In this document: positions 24,344 through 32,136 of the stretch, in pieces
Layout of the letters: each line of letters starts with the position of its first letter
Numbering within the stretch: position 1 is the first letter of the stretch
Assembly: GCA_002452335.1 (NCBI GenBank)
Contig: DKFJ01000006.1
Location: forward strand, 120,023-184,022
Direction: 5' to 3'
DNA from: Deferribacteraceae bacterium UBA6799
GTDB taxonomy: Bacteria; Chrysiogenota; Deferribacteres; Deferribacterales; Geovibrionaceae
Length of the DNA stretch: 64,000 nucleotides
Translations under genes and position numbers: made by a program
The notes under the pieces: model-generated
Told to the model about the DNA's origin: nothing
Databases searched by the model: none
Seen by the model: the letters and a program-made list of their open reading frames with translations, nothing else

Positions 24344-25597
24344 ATGGAGAATAGCGTGAATCTTACCGATCTGAAGAAAAAAGCTATTGAAGAGCTTGTC
24401 ACTATTGCCAATTCCGTAGGAATTGAAAACTCGGACGGACTCCTGAAGCAGGAGCTCATCTTTGAAATCCTTAAACAGACCAGCGCTCAGAATGGGCAGA
24501 TATACGGTCAGGGCGTTCTGGAGATCCTGCCTGACGGCTTCGGTTTCCTCCGCTCACCTAACTACAACTATCTGCCGGGACCTGATGATATATATGTCTC
24601 ACCCGCCCAGATACGCAAGTTCGGTCTCAGAAACGGAGACACTGTGGCAGGAGAGATCAGGCCGCCGAAGGACAACGAAAAGTACTTCGCCCTGCTCAAA
24701 GTCGAAGAGGTCAACTTTGAAGCCGCCAACAGAATGAGAACCCTCTTTGAAAACCTCACACCTCTTTTCCCCGAAGAAAGATTACAGCTCGAAGCAAAAC
24801 CCACAGCATACGAAACCAGAATAATGAACCTCATATCCCCCATTGGTAAGGGACAGAGAGGTCTGCTGGTAGCCCCTCCCAAAACCGGTAAAACAATGCT
24901 GCTCAAAAGCATAGCAAACTCAATCACAGCAAACCACCCTGAGGTATATCTCATCATCCTGCTGATAGATGAGCGTCCTGAAGAGGTTACAGATATGCAG
25001 AGATCAGTTAACGCTGAAGTGATCAGCTCAACATTCGATGAGCCGGCCTACAGACACGTTCAGGTCTCAGAAATGGTGCTGAACAAGGCTAAGCGTCTTG
25101 TAGAACACAAAAAAGACGTGGTTATCCTTCTGGACTCCATCACACGTCTCGCCAGAGCCTATAACTCTATCGAGCCGCCCTCAGGCAAGGTACTCTCCGG
25201 TGGTGTGGATTCCAACGCCCTGCACAAACCAAAAAGATTTTTCGGCGCCGCTCGTAACATTGAGGAGGGAGGTTCTCTCTCCATCATCGCCACAGCGCTT
25301 GTTGATACAGGTTCCAGAATGGACGAGGTTATCTTTGAGGAATTCAAAGGTACGGGCAACATGGAGCTCCACCTTGACAGACGTCTGGTCGAGCGCAGGA
25401 TATTCCCCGCTATGGATATCAATAAATCAGGTACACGCCGTGAAGAGCTTCTGCTCTCCAAAGAGGAGCTGAACAAGGTATGGATACTGCGCAGATTCCT
25501 TGCCAATATGAACAGTATAGACGCTATGGAGTTCCTGCTGGATAAGATGAAGGGAAGCAAGTCAAATGCAGAATTCCTGGACAATATGGGAAAATAA
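24344..25597 (+). CDS. rho: Transcription termination factor Rho
   Basis: A 417-residue hexameric RNA helicase that ends transcription at Rho-dependent sites. N-terminal helical SAP-like part (MENSVNLTDLKKKAIEELVT), OB-fold RNA-binding domain (about 50-120; GVLEILPDGFGFLRSPNYNY), then the RecA-like motor with Walker A VAPPKTGKTMLLKSIAN (about 177), Walker B DVVILLDSITRLARAYN, Q/R loops and the ending NAEFLDNMGK. Length equals E. coli Rho, with no inserted domain. It stands alone between its own promoter and an intrinsic terminator. Confidence 0.98.
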   Translation: MENSVNLTDLKKKAIEELVTIANSVGIENSDGLLKQELIFEILKQTSAQNGQIYGQGVLEILPDGFGFLRSPNYNYLPGPDDIYVSPAQIRKFGLRNGDTVAGEIRPPKDNEKYFALLKVEEVNFEAANRMRTLFENLTPLFPEERLQLEAKPTAYETRIMNLISPIGKGQRGLLVAPPKTGKTMLLKSIANSITANHPEVYLIILLIDERPEEVTDMQRSVNAEVISSTFDEPAYRHVQVSEMVLNKAKRLVEHKKDVVILLDSITRLARAYNSIEPPSGKVLSGGVDSNALHKPKRFFGAARNIEEGGSLSIIATALVDTGSRMDEVIFEEFKGTGNMELHLDRRLVERRIFPAMDINKSGTRREELLLSKEELNKVWILRRFLANMNSIDAMEFLLDKMKGSKSNAEFLDNMGK

Positions 25598-25618
25598 CAG
25601 TCGAGATATTGATAATGA

Positions 25619-25647
25619 AGACCGGTGGAAACGCCGGTCTTTTTTTT
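25619..25647 (+). terminator. Intrinsic terminator of rho
   Basis: AGACCGG (25619-25625), eight-base loop, CCGGTCT (25634-25640) and a run of seven further T. Confidence 0.92.
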
Positions 25648-25660
25648 GAAATGATATAAA

Positions 25661-25686
25661 AAAAGGCGGTCAGGTGACCGCCTTTT
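25661..25686 (-). terminator. Intrinsic terminator of the pseudopilin gene
   Basis: AAAAGGCGGTC / GACCGCCTTTT around an AGGT loop, just past the stop of the minus-strand gene; the A-run on the left gives a U-run in the minus-strand transcript. It is close to symmetric and could also catch plus-strand read-through. Confidence 0.88.
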
Positions 25687-25705
25687 ACATTTCTATGGTT
25701 AGATG

Positions 25706-26218
25706 TTAGTCCAGAGGCATGCAGATGGTCGATGTGGTGGCGCCGTCTGCTGTGGCATAGCGCAGGTTGCCTGTTGCGGCGGCGTCGTTGTCGAAACTTT
25801 TGTCCAGAGATACGGCATAAGCTGTTGTGACTGAATCGCATATTACATATGTGCTGGCGAATTTGTTTGCAGAGCCCAGAGCGGAAGATCCGCCGTCATT
25901 GGCTACTGTCAGGGTGTTTCCGAAAGCGTCTTTAGGAGCGCTGGTTGATGTGCCGAAGAATGCGCTTCCGCCGTTGTAGAGGTCTGTCCAGAAATTAGAC
26001 GCTGACCAAGTGTTTCCGCCGTTGAAACCGGGAGCCACGCCGAATCTGTCGTAATAGCCGAGATATCCGGTCTGTATGTTTTGAAAATCCCTGTAAACTC
26101 TTTTCAGTTTCGCGTTGTTCAGAAGTTCAGTTCCCTTTATAACTCCTCCCAGAATAACGCCGATAATCATCAGAACGATGGCGAGCTCAACAAGCGTAAA
26201 GCCTTTGTTGTTTTTCAT
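25706..26218 (-). CDS. Type IV pilin-like or type II secretion pseudopilin
   Basis: A 170-residue prepilin: basic leader MKNNKG, cleavage site before the methylated Phe, then FTLVELAIVLMIIGVILGGV with the conserved Glu at +5. The mature head has YRDFQNIQTGYLGYYDRFG, as in minor pilins or pseudopilins, and a Gly/Ser/Ala-rich C-terminal region with two Cys near the end (CDS, CMPLD) that could form a disulfide. It is a lone gene with its own promoter and terminator; no pilus assembly ATPase is in the window, but a prepilin peptidase is at 39393-40178. The Gly/Asn/Ser composition suggests a surface-exposed major or minor subunit; which system it serves is unknown. Confidence 0.85.
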   Translation of the reverse strand: MKNNKGFTLVELAIVLMIIGVILGGVIKGTELLNNAKLKRVYRDFQNIQTGYLGYYDRFGVAPGFNGGNTWSASNFWTDLYNGGSAFFGTSTSAPKDAFGNTLTVANDGGSSALGSANKFASTYVICDSVTTAYAVSLDKSFDNDAAATGNLRYATADGATTSTICMPLD

Positions 26219-26254
26219 AATAAAAATACCTCCATTGAATTAGAATGACTATCA

Positions 26255-26282
26255 ATAATACCTCTAATAATAGAAAAATCAA
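26255..26282 (-). promoter_or_regulatory. Probable promoter of the pseudopilin gene
   Basis: Read on the minus strand: TTGATT (26282-26277), 16-base spacer, TATTAT (26260-26255), then GGAGGT before the ATG at 26218. Confidence 0.45.
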
Positions 26283-26361
26283 TATACAAAGGGTGTTTTT
26301 TTTTGCTGAGCCGCGCCGGAACCGGCATATAACCCTTGAGATAAATTTGATAATAAATATG

Positions 26362-26390
26362 TTGAAACATGTTACCGCTTGTGTTATAAC
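26362..26390 (+). promoter_or_regulatory. Sigma-70-type promoter for rpmE
   Basis: TTGAAA (26362-26367), 17-base spacer, TATAAC (26385-26390), 37 bases before the ATG at 26428. Confidence 0.65.
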
Positions 26391-26427
26391 TCTTGCTCCG
26401 TACAGAAAAGAACCGAGGTAAAGATAG

Positions 26428-26637
26428 ATGAAAAAAGAAGGACATCCCAAAGTTAACAATGTTGTGTTCAAATGCGCATGCGGCGCTGAAATACCCGCCG
26501 TATCAACAGTTAACCCTGATAAGGCTGCTGTTGCCATTTGCTCTTCATGCCACCCCTTCTTCACTGGCAAGCAGAAGTTCATCGACACTGCCGGCCGTGT
26601 AGAAAAATTCATGAAGAAATACAACAAATCAAAATAA
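26428..26637 (+). CDS. rpmE: Ribosomal protein bL31
   Basis: A 69-residue large-subunit protein of the zinc-binding (C+) type: CACG and CSSCHPFFTGKQKFIDTAGRV carry the four-ligand site. Typical length is 66-75. Preceded by CGAGGTAAAG and a clear promoter; thyX follows after nine bases, so the two may share a transcript. Confidence 0.97.
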   Translation: MKKEGHPKVNNVVFKCACGAEIPAVSTVNPDKAAVAICSSCHPFFTGKQKFIDTAGRVEKFMKKYNKSK

Positions 26638-26646
26638 TTATATTGC

Positions 26647-27378
26647 ATGGAAAAAAGCGGCAGCCGCAAGGCGCGGCTCAACGTAAAACTGATTGCGAAC
26701 ACTCAGGACGGGGAGCTTGTTTCTGCGCTGGCCGCTAAACTGTGCTATTCCGATTCCGACATCGAGGGGCTGAAAGAAAAGCTCGAGGTGAAGGAACAGT
26801 CAGATTTCATCCGAAAGATCGTATCCATAGGACACCATTCAGTTCTGGAACACCTTAATTTCACATTCGGAGTGGAGGGCGTTTCGCGCGCTCTGACCCA
26901 TCAGCTTGTGCGTCACCGCATAGCCAGCTTTTCTCAGAAATCCCAGAGATATGTCGGTCACGGCGAGAGCTTTCAGTATATAGTTCCTAAGACCATAGAG
27001 GCGGACGACCGTCTGCTGGCGGAATATGACAGCGCCATGGACGAGATAGGGAAAATATACGACAGACTGGCAAAAGCGGGCGTACCCGCGGAAGACGCCA
27101 GATATATCCTGCCGAACGGATGCGAAACCAAAATAATCATAACCATGAACGCCAGGGAGCTTCTGCACTTCTTCTCTGTCCGCTGCTGTGAGAGAGCCCA
27201 GTGGGAGATCAGGGATATGTCCTTTGAAATGCTGAAACTGGCGAAAAAAGCCGCCCCGGCGGTTTTTGAGAACGCCGGACCCGGATGTTCCAGGGGCGCC
27301 TGTCCCGAGGGAGCCTTCACCTGCGGAAAATCGAAAGAGATCAGAGAAAAATTTCAGAATCCCAAAAACTTTCTTTAG
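26647..27378 (+). CDS. thyX: FAD-dependent thymidylate synthase
   Basis: A 243-residue ThyX, which makes dTMP from dUMP using methylene-tetrahydrofolate and reduced FAD and replaces ThyA in many anaerobes. The ThyX motif RHRxxSxxxxSxR is present as RHRIASFSQKSQR, with GHHSVLEHLNFTFG before it (FAD/dUMP contacts) and the C-terminal NARELLHFFSVRCCERAQWEIR. The start ATG follows rpmE by nine bases. The C-terminal extension has Cys (CSRGACPEGAFTCGK) sometimes seen in ThyX of related bacteria. No thyA or DHFR gene is seen here. Confidence 0.96.
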   Translation: MEKSGSRKARLNVKLIANTQDGELVSALAAKLCYSDSDIEGLKEKLEVKEQSDFIRKIVSIGHHSVLEHLNFTFGVEGVSRALTHQLVRHRIASFSQKSQRYVGHGESFQYIVPKTIEADDRLLAEYDSAMDEIGKIYDRLAKAGVPAEDARYILPNGCETKIIITMNARELLHFFSVRCCERAQWEIRDMSFEMLKLAKKAAPAVFENAGPGCSRGACPEGAFTCGKSKEIREKFQNPKNFL

Positions 27379-27474
27379 CGTTTTTGTTCATTATTCTTAT
27401 ATTCCCATTGAGAATCGAAGTTGCACAGCTGTGTGAATATACGGCTGCGCGTGTGTATCTGAAAGGAGATAAAA

Positions 27475-28374
27475 ATGGCGAAACCAAATATTGGCGGTCA
27501 GGCGGTGATAGAAGGGGTTATGATGAGAGCCCCGGAGAGATTCGTGATAGCCGTCCGCAAGAGCAAAGACGAGATCGTCCTCAAAAAAGAGGATGTTAAG
27601 ATAGACAGGAACAAACTTTTCAAAAAACCGCTGATCAGAGGGCTGATAGCTCTCTATGATTCGCTGATCCTGGGGATCAGAGCGCTTAACTTCAGCGCAT
27701 ATCACTCCACAGGCGAGGGCGAGGAGCAGATGAGCAAGGCCGCCACCATCTTCAGCATGGTGACAGGTATAGGTCTGGGGCTTCTGCTTTTTATCTATCT
27801 GCCGCTTCAGATAACAGATCTGCTGAAACATCTGATTCCGTCCATCAAAGATTCGTCACTGATGTATAACGCCGTTGACGGGGTTATCAGGGTGATATTC
27901 TTCGTGGTGTATGTGTGGGCGATATCTTTCTTAAAGGATATCAGGCGGGTTTTCGAATATCACGGCGCCGAGCACAAGGCGATATACACATATGAAGAGG
28001 GCATGGAGTTGACCGTGGAGAACGCCAGAAAAATGAGCCGTTTTCATCCCAGATGCGGAACCAGCTTTCTGATAATCCTGATGCTGGTGTGCATCATGAC
28101 CTTCTCTCTGATACCAAATGACGCTAACTTTTTTGTAAAGCTGGGCGCGAGGCTTGTCTTCATCCCGGTGATAGCCGGCGTCAGCTATGAGATATTGAAA
28201 TTCAGCGGAAAACATCATAAAAACCCGGTAGTCAGGTTTCTGATAGCTCCCGGGCTGATGCTCCAGAAGATCACCACCAGAGAGCCGGACGACAGCCAGC
28301 TCGAGGTCGCTCTTATCTCCATCAGAGCTTCTCTGGATATGGAGATACCCACAGAGGGAATAACTATAGTCTGA
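27475..28374 (+). CDS. DUF1385 membrane protein (YqhQ-like)
   Basis: A 299-residue polytopic protein of the DUF1385/YqhQ family, starting NIGGQAVIEGVMMRAPERFV as its members do. Hydrophobic segments lie at about 100-120, 140-160, 190-210 and 215-235; the loop FEYHGAEHKAIYTYEEGMELTVENA holds conserved His and Glu that could bind metal. Its function has not been worked out. Genes of this family sit before prfA across Firmicutes, Deferribacterota and Deltaproteobacteria, as here (nine-base gap), implying a link to translation or simple conserved linkage. GGAGA precedes the ATG. Confidence 0.88.
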   Translation: MAKPNIGGQAVIEGVMMRAPERFVIAVRKSKDEIVLKKEDVKIDRNKLFKKPLIRGLIALYDSLILGIRALNFSAYHSTGEGEEQMSKAATIFSMVTGIGLGLLLFIYLPLQITDLLKHLIPSIKDSSLMYNAVDGVIRVIFFVVYVWAISFLKDIRRVFEYHGAEHKAIYTYEEGMELTVENARKMSRFHPRCGTSFLIILMLVCIMTFSLIPNDANFFVKLGARLVFIPVIAGVSYEILKFSGKHHKNPVVRFLIAPGLMLQKITTREPDDSQLEVALISIRASLDMEIPTEGITIV

Positions 28375-28383
28375 GGAATATAA

Positions 28384-29451
28384 ATGTTTGATAAGTTACA
28401 GGAAGTAAAAGAAAGATACGAAGCGCTGACCAAATCAATGGTCGATCCTGACGTGATAGCCGATCAGGAACTCTTTATGAAATCGTCAAAAGACCACGCT
28501 GAGATGCGTCCCATCGTGGAGAAATACGATGAATACATGTCGGTTAAAAACTCTCTGGAAGAGGCGATGAAGATAATCGCCGAATCAAAGGACAAGGAGC
28601 TGATAGAGCTCGCCGAAATGGAGCTGGAAGAGAATAAGGACACTCTGGAGAAGATGGAGGAGGACCTTAAGAAACTTCTGCTGAAAAAAGATCCCTACGA
28701 TCACAAGAACATCTTTCTGGAGATCAGAGCGGGCACGGGCGGGGACGAGGCGTCTCTTTTCGCCGCTGTCCTGCTGAAGATGTATACCAGATACGCGGAG
28801 ATGAACGGCTGGAAAGTGGAGATAGTTGATTTCAACGACACGGGCGTCGGCGGATATAAAGAGGTGGTCGCTCTGGTGAAGGGTCACGGGGCGTACAGCA
28901 AGCTGAAATTCGAGGCCGGCGGTCACAGGGTGCAGAGAGTGCCGGAGACAGAGTCCGGCGGACGTATCCACACATCTGCCTGCACAGTGGCTGTTATGCC
29001 CGAGGCGGAGGACGTGGACGTGAACATCGAGCAGAAAGACATCCGTGTGGACGTATACCGCGCCGGCGGTGCCGGAGGTCAGCACATCAACACCACAGAC
29101 TCAGCCGTGCGCATGACACACGTTCCCACAGGCATAGTGGTGACATGTCAGGACGAGAGAAGCCAGATCAAAAACCGTGAAAAAGCCATGAAACTGCTGA
29201 AATCCAGAATTCTGGAAGCAGAAATAGCCAAGAAACAGGCGGAAGAGGCTGCCAGCCGTAAACTTCAGGTTGGTTCAGGCGACAGAAGCGAAAGGATCAG
29301 AACATATAACTTTCCCCAGAACAGGGTGACTGACCACAGAATAAAAGAATCCATGAACCTCGACAGGTTTCTTCTGGGCGAGATGGAATATATGATAGAC
29401 GCCACCATCGCTTTTGATCAGGCGGAAAGACTGAGAGAGTCAGGTCTTTAA
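28384..29451 (+). CDS. prfA: Peptide chain release factor 1
   Basis: A 355-residue class I release factor reading UAA and UAG. The catalytic GGQ is in AGGAGGQHINTTDSAVRM (its Gln is the PrmC methylation target), and the ribosome-binding GSGDRSERIRTYNFPQNRVTDH segment follows. Length and the absence of the RF2 frameshift region mark it as RF1. The last base of its stop is the first of the prmC start, so the enzyme and its substrate are translationally coupled. Confidence 0.97.
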   Translation: MFDKLQEVKERYEALTKSMVDPDVIADQELFMKSSKDHAEMRPIVEKYDEYMSVKNSLEEAMKIIAESKDKELIELAEMELEENKDTLEKMEEDLKKLLLKKDPYDHKNIFLEIRAGTGGDEASLFAAVLLKMYTRYAEMNGWKVEIVDFNDTGVGGYKEVVALVKGHGAYSKLKFEAGGHRVQRVPETESGGRIHTSACTVAVMPEAEDVDVNIEQKDIRVDVYRAGGAGGQHINTTDSAVRMTHVPTGIVVTCQDERSQIKNREKAMKLLKSRILEAEIAKKQAEEAASRKLQVGSGDRSERIRTYNFPQNRVTDHRIKESMNLDRFLLGEMEYMIDATIAFDQAERLRESGL

Positions 29452-30260
29452 TGAAACTGGCGGAATTCATCGGGGAGCTCCGTGAAACGGTTCTTCCCAA
29501 TTTCAGCGATTCGCTGGAGTTCGTTTCCCACATAACAGGTATCCCTTACAGGGAGCTGTCTCTGCATATGTCGGACGAGATCACCGTCTCAGATACAACT
29601 GAAAAACTCATAGAGAGGCTCAGGCAAAGCGAGCCTCTCGCCTATGTCATAAACAATAAAAACTTTTATGGGCTGGATATATACACCGACCAGAGGGTTC
29701 TTATCCCCAGACCGGAGACAGAGGTTCTGGCGGAGGAAGCGGTAAGGCTGGCAAAAGAACACGGATACAGCACCCTGCTGGATATCTGCACTGGCTCCGG
29801 ATGTATCCCCTGCGCGGTTCTGTCAGAGTGTCCTGAGATGAGAGCGGATATTATGGACATCAGCCGTGACGCGCTGTATGCGGCGGAAACCAATATGAGC
29901 AGATACGCCTGCGGCAGATTCACTCTGGTGCTGGCGGACGCTCTGACCTACAGTTTTCCTAAAAGGTACGATCTGGTGACCTGCAACCCGCCCTATTTGT
30001 CGGAAGATGAATGGGAAACATCTGATAAATCATTGAAATTCGAGCCTAAAAACGCCCTTAGCGCCGGAGATGACGCGGTGGTGTTCTACAAAAAATTAAT
30101 AGACATGATACCTTATTTGTGTAATAAAAATGGTGCGGCACTTTTTGAGCTGGGAGCGGGACAGGCGGATATCATCCGTGGTCTGTTTCCGGACGGAAAG
30201 TTTCGTTTCATCAGAGACTATCAGAATATAGAAAGGGTACTCGTTTGGATAAACTCGTAA
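29451..30260 (+). CDS. prmC: Release factor glutamine methyltransferase
   Basis: A 269-residue SAM-dependent enzyme that methylates the GGQ glutamine of release factors. The N-terminal helical bundle recognises the factor; motif I is DICTGSGCIPCAV (the usual Gly after Asp-x is Cys here) and the catalytic NPPY is in TCNPPYLSEDEW. Overlaps prfA by one base and murA by 16 bases. The motif I change is conservative enough not to suggest inactivity. Confidence 0.95.
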   Translation: MKLAEFIGELRETVLPNFSDSLEFVSHITGIPYRELSLHMSDEITVSDTTEKLIERLRQSEPLAYVINNKNFYGLDIYTDQRVLIPRPETEVLAEEAVRLAKEHGYSTLLDICTGSGCIPCAVLSECPEMRADIMDISRDALYAAETNMSRYACGRFTLVLADALTYSFPKRYDLVTCNPPYLSEDEWETSDKSLKFEPKNALSAGDDAVVFYKKLIDMIPYLCNKNGAALFELGAGQADIIRGLFPDGKFRFIRDYQNIERVLVWINS

Positions 30261-31504
30261 TTGAAGGCGGACACGAACTAAACGGCACGATCCGCATCAG
30301 CGGGGCGAAGAATGCCGCTCTCCCCATACTCTCCGCAGTAATACTGGCTGACGGTCAGTTCAGGATCTCGGAAGCTCCCGAACTGGTGGATATCTCCACC
30401 ATGCTGAAACTTTTAAATGAATTCGGAATTACATCTGTCAGGGAAGGAAAATCCGTCACGCTGAACAGCGAGTTCTCTCCTGAAAAATATATCGCCCCGT
30501 ACGAACTGGTGAAAACCATGAGAGCCAGCGTGCTGACTCTCGGACCGCTTCTCGCCAGAAAGAAGAAGGCGAAGGTATCTCTGCCGGGCGGATGCGCCAT
30601 CGGCGAGCGTCCCGTTGACCTGCACCTGAAGGCTCTGGAGGCCATGGGAGCGAAGGTGAATGTGGAGCACGGATACATAGAGGCGGAATGCGAGAGACTG
30701 AAAGGCGCTGAGATCGCCTTTGACATAGTTACCGTTACCGGTACAGAGAATATCATGATGGCAGCCACTCTGGCAGAGGGCGAGACCATACTGCGCAACG
30801 CGGCTCAGGAACCGGAGGTTGTTGACCTTGCCAGATTCCTTAAAAAAATGGGCGCGAAGATAGAGGGCGAAGGCACCAAAGAGATACGCATAAAAGGCGT
30901 GGAGAGACTCTCCAGCGCCGACTATACCGTTATGCCGGACCGCATAGAGGCGGGTACTTTCATCTGCTGTGTGGCAGGAGCCGGAGGATGCGTGGAGCTG
31001 ACCAACGTTCCCGTGGACGAGATGCGCACCACACTGGATAAACTCGCCGAAACAGGGCTGAAGATAGAAAAGATAAACGACAGAACGCTGAAGGTGACAA
31101 CAGGAAAGAAGATAGCTTCCACAGACGTCACCACACAGCCTTATCCCGGATTCGCCACCGATATGCAGGCGCAGTTCATGGTGCTGATGTGTATGGCGGA
31201 CGGCGTGTCTGTTGTTACCGAGACCATCTTTGAAAACAGGTTCATGCATGTGGCTGAGCTGAAAAGAATGGGAGCGGATATTAAACTGAAAGATAAATCT
31301 GCTATAATAAAAGGCGTGGACAAACTGACGGGAGCTCCCGTTATGGCTTCTGATCTCAGAGCCAGCGCCAGTCTCGTGATAGCGGGGCTTATGGCGGACG
31401 GCGTCACTGAGATATCCAGGCTGTATCATCTGGACAGAGGATACGAGGATTTCGTGGAAAAACTGGCCGGAGTGGGCGCTGTGCTCAGACGGGAAAAGGA
31501 ATAA
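30245..31504 (+). CDS. murA: UDP-N-acetylglucosamine 1-carboxyvinyltransferase
   Basis: A 419-residue MurA, the first committed step of peptidoglycan synthesis, adding enolpyruvate from PEP to UDP-GlcNAc. Lys of RISGAKNAALP and the nucleophilic Cys in LPGGCAIGERPVDLHL are present, so the enzyme should be fosfomycin-sensitive in principle. The start is a TTG at 30245 inside the prmC end (MDKLVIEGGHELNG); family length supports this codon. Stop overlaps the hisG ATG by one base. Confidence 0.96.
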   Translation: MDKLVIEGGHELNGTIRISGAKNAALPILSAVILADGQFRISEAPELVDISTMLKLLNEFGITSVREGKSVTLNSEFSPEKYIAPYELVKTMRASVLTLGPLLARKKKAKVSLPGGCAIGERPVDLHLKALEAMGAKVNVEHGYIEAECERLKGAEIAFDIVTVTGTENIMMAATLAEGETILRNAAQEPEVVDLARFLKKMGAKIEGEGTKEIRIKGVERLSSADYTVMPDRIEAGTFICCVAGAGGCVELTNVPVDEMRTTLDKLAETGLKIEKINDRTLKVTTGKKIASTDVTTQPYPGFATDMQAQFMVLMCMADGVSVVTETIFENRFMHVAELKRMGADIKLKDKSAIIKGVDKLTGAPVMASDLRASASLVIAGLMADGVTEISRLYHLDRGYEDFVEKLAGVGAVLRREKE

Positions 31505-32136
31505 TGAGAAACGATAACTGTATCAATGTGGCTCTGCCCAAAGGCAGGCTGGCGGAAGACACGATAGATCTTTTTCTGAAAAAAGGGATCACAAAAGAGG
31601 GTGTTGTGGATTTTAATTCACGCATGCTCACTTTTTATGACGAAGAGAATAATATAAAATTCATGATGGTACGCAACATGGACGTATCCACCTATGTGAA
31701 GCACGGCGCAGCGGACATCGGCGTTGTGGGCAAGGACATCCTGCTGGAATCAGCCTGTGATGTCTACGAATATCTGGATCTCGGGTTCGGATACTGCCGC
31801 CTGTGCGTGGCAGGGGTGAAAGATTCCGACCTGTCATACCGTCACGATATGGTTGTAGCAACCAAATATCCCACACTCACAAAGAACTTTTTTGCGGGTA
31901 AGGGTGTCTTCATAGAGACTATTAAGCTGTACGGTTCTATAGAGCTTTCCCCTATAGTCGGATTGTCCGACTTCATTGTTGATCTGGTATCCACAGGTCA
32001 GACTCTGAAAAAGAACGGGCTGGTTGAGGTCGAGACTATGCTCGAATCAACAGCCAGACTCATAGGCAACAAAAGTATGGCTAAAGTTAAATATGCTAGG
32101 ATCAAGGAAATACTGGATGTAGTGGAGTCAGCATGA
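31504..32136 (+). CDS. hisG: ATP phosphoribosyltransferase, short form
   Basis: A 210-residue HisG, first enzyme of histidine synthesis (ATP plus PRPP). It opens NVALPKGRLAEDTIDLFLKKG and has the PRPP loop in IVDLVSTGQTLKKNGLVEV. It lacks the C-terminal ACT-like regulatory domain of the long form (about 290-300 residues), so a separate HisZ should be needed for activity and feedback control; none is in the window. It sits between murA and bamA rather than in a his operon, overlapping both neighbours by one to four bases. Confidence 0.95.
   Translation: MRNDNCINVALPKGRLAEDTIDLFLKKGITKEGVVDFNSRMLTFYDEENNIKFMMVRNMDVSTYVKHGAADIGVVGKDILLESACDVYEYLDLGFGYCRLCVAGVKDSDLSYRHDMVVATKYPTLTKNFFAGKGVFIETIKLYGSIELSPIVGLSDFIVDLVSTGQTLKKNGLVEVETMLESTARLIGNKSMAKVKYARIKEILDVVESA

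Noticed and set aside
27285..27599. Open frame of 104 codons between thyX and the DUF1385 gene
   Set aside because: It overlaps both neighbours in another frame and turns basic and low in structure after the thyX end; no promoter or ribosome site.
30413..31429. Long open frame (338 codons) on the minus strand opposite murA
   Set aside because: His/Cys/Ser-rich composition with no recognisable motif and exact antisense placement to a clear MurA; it is a shadow of biased codon use.
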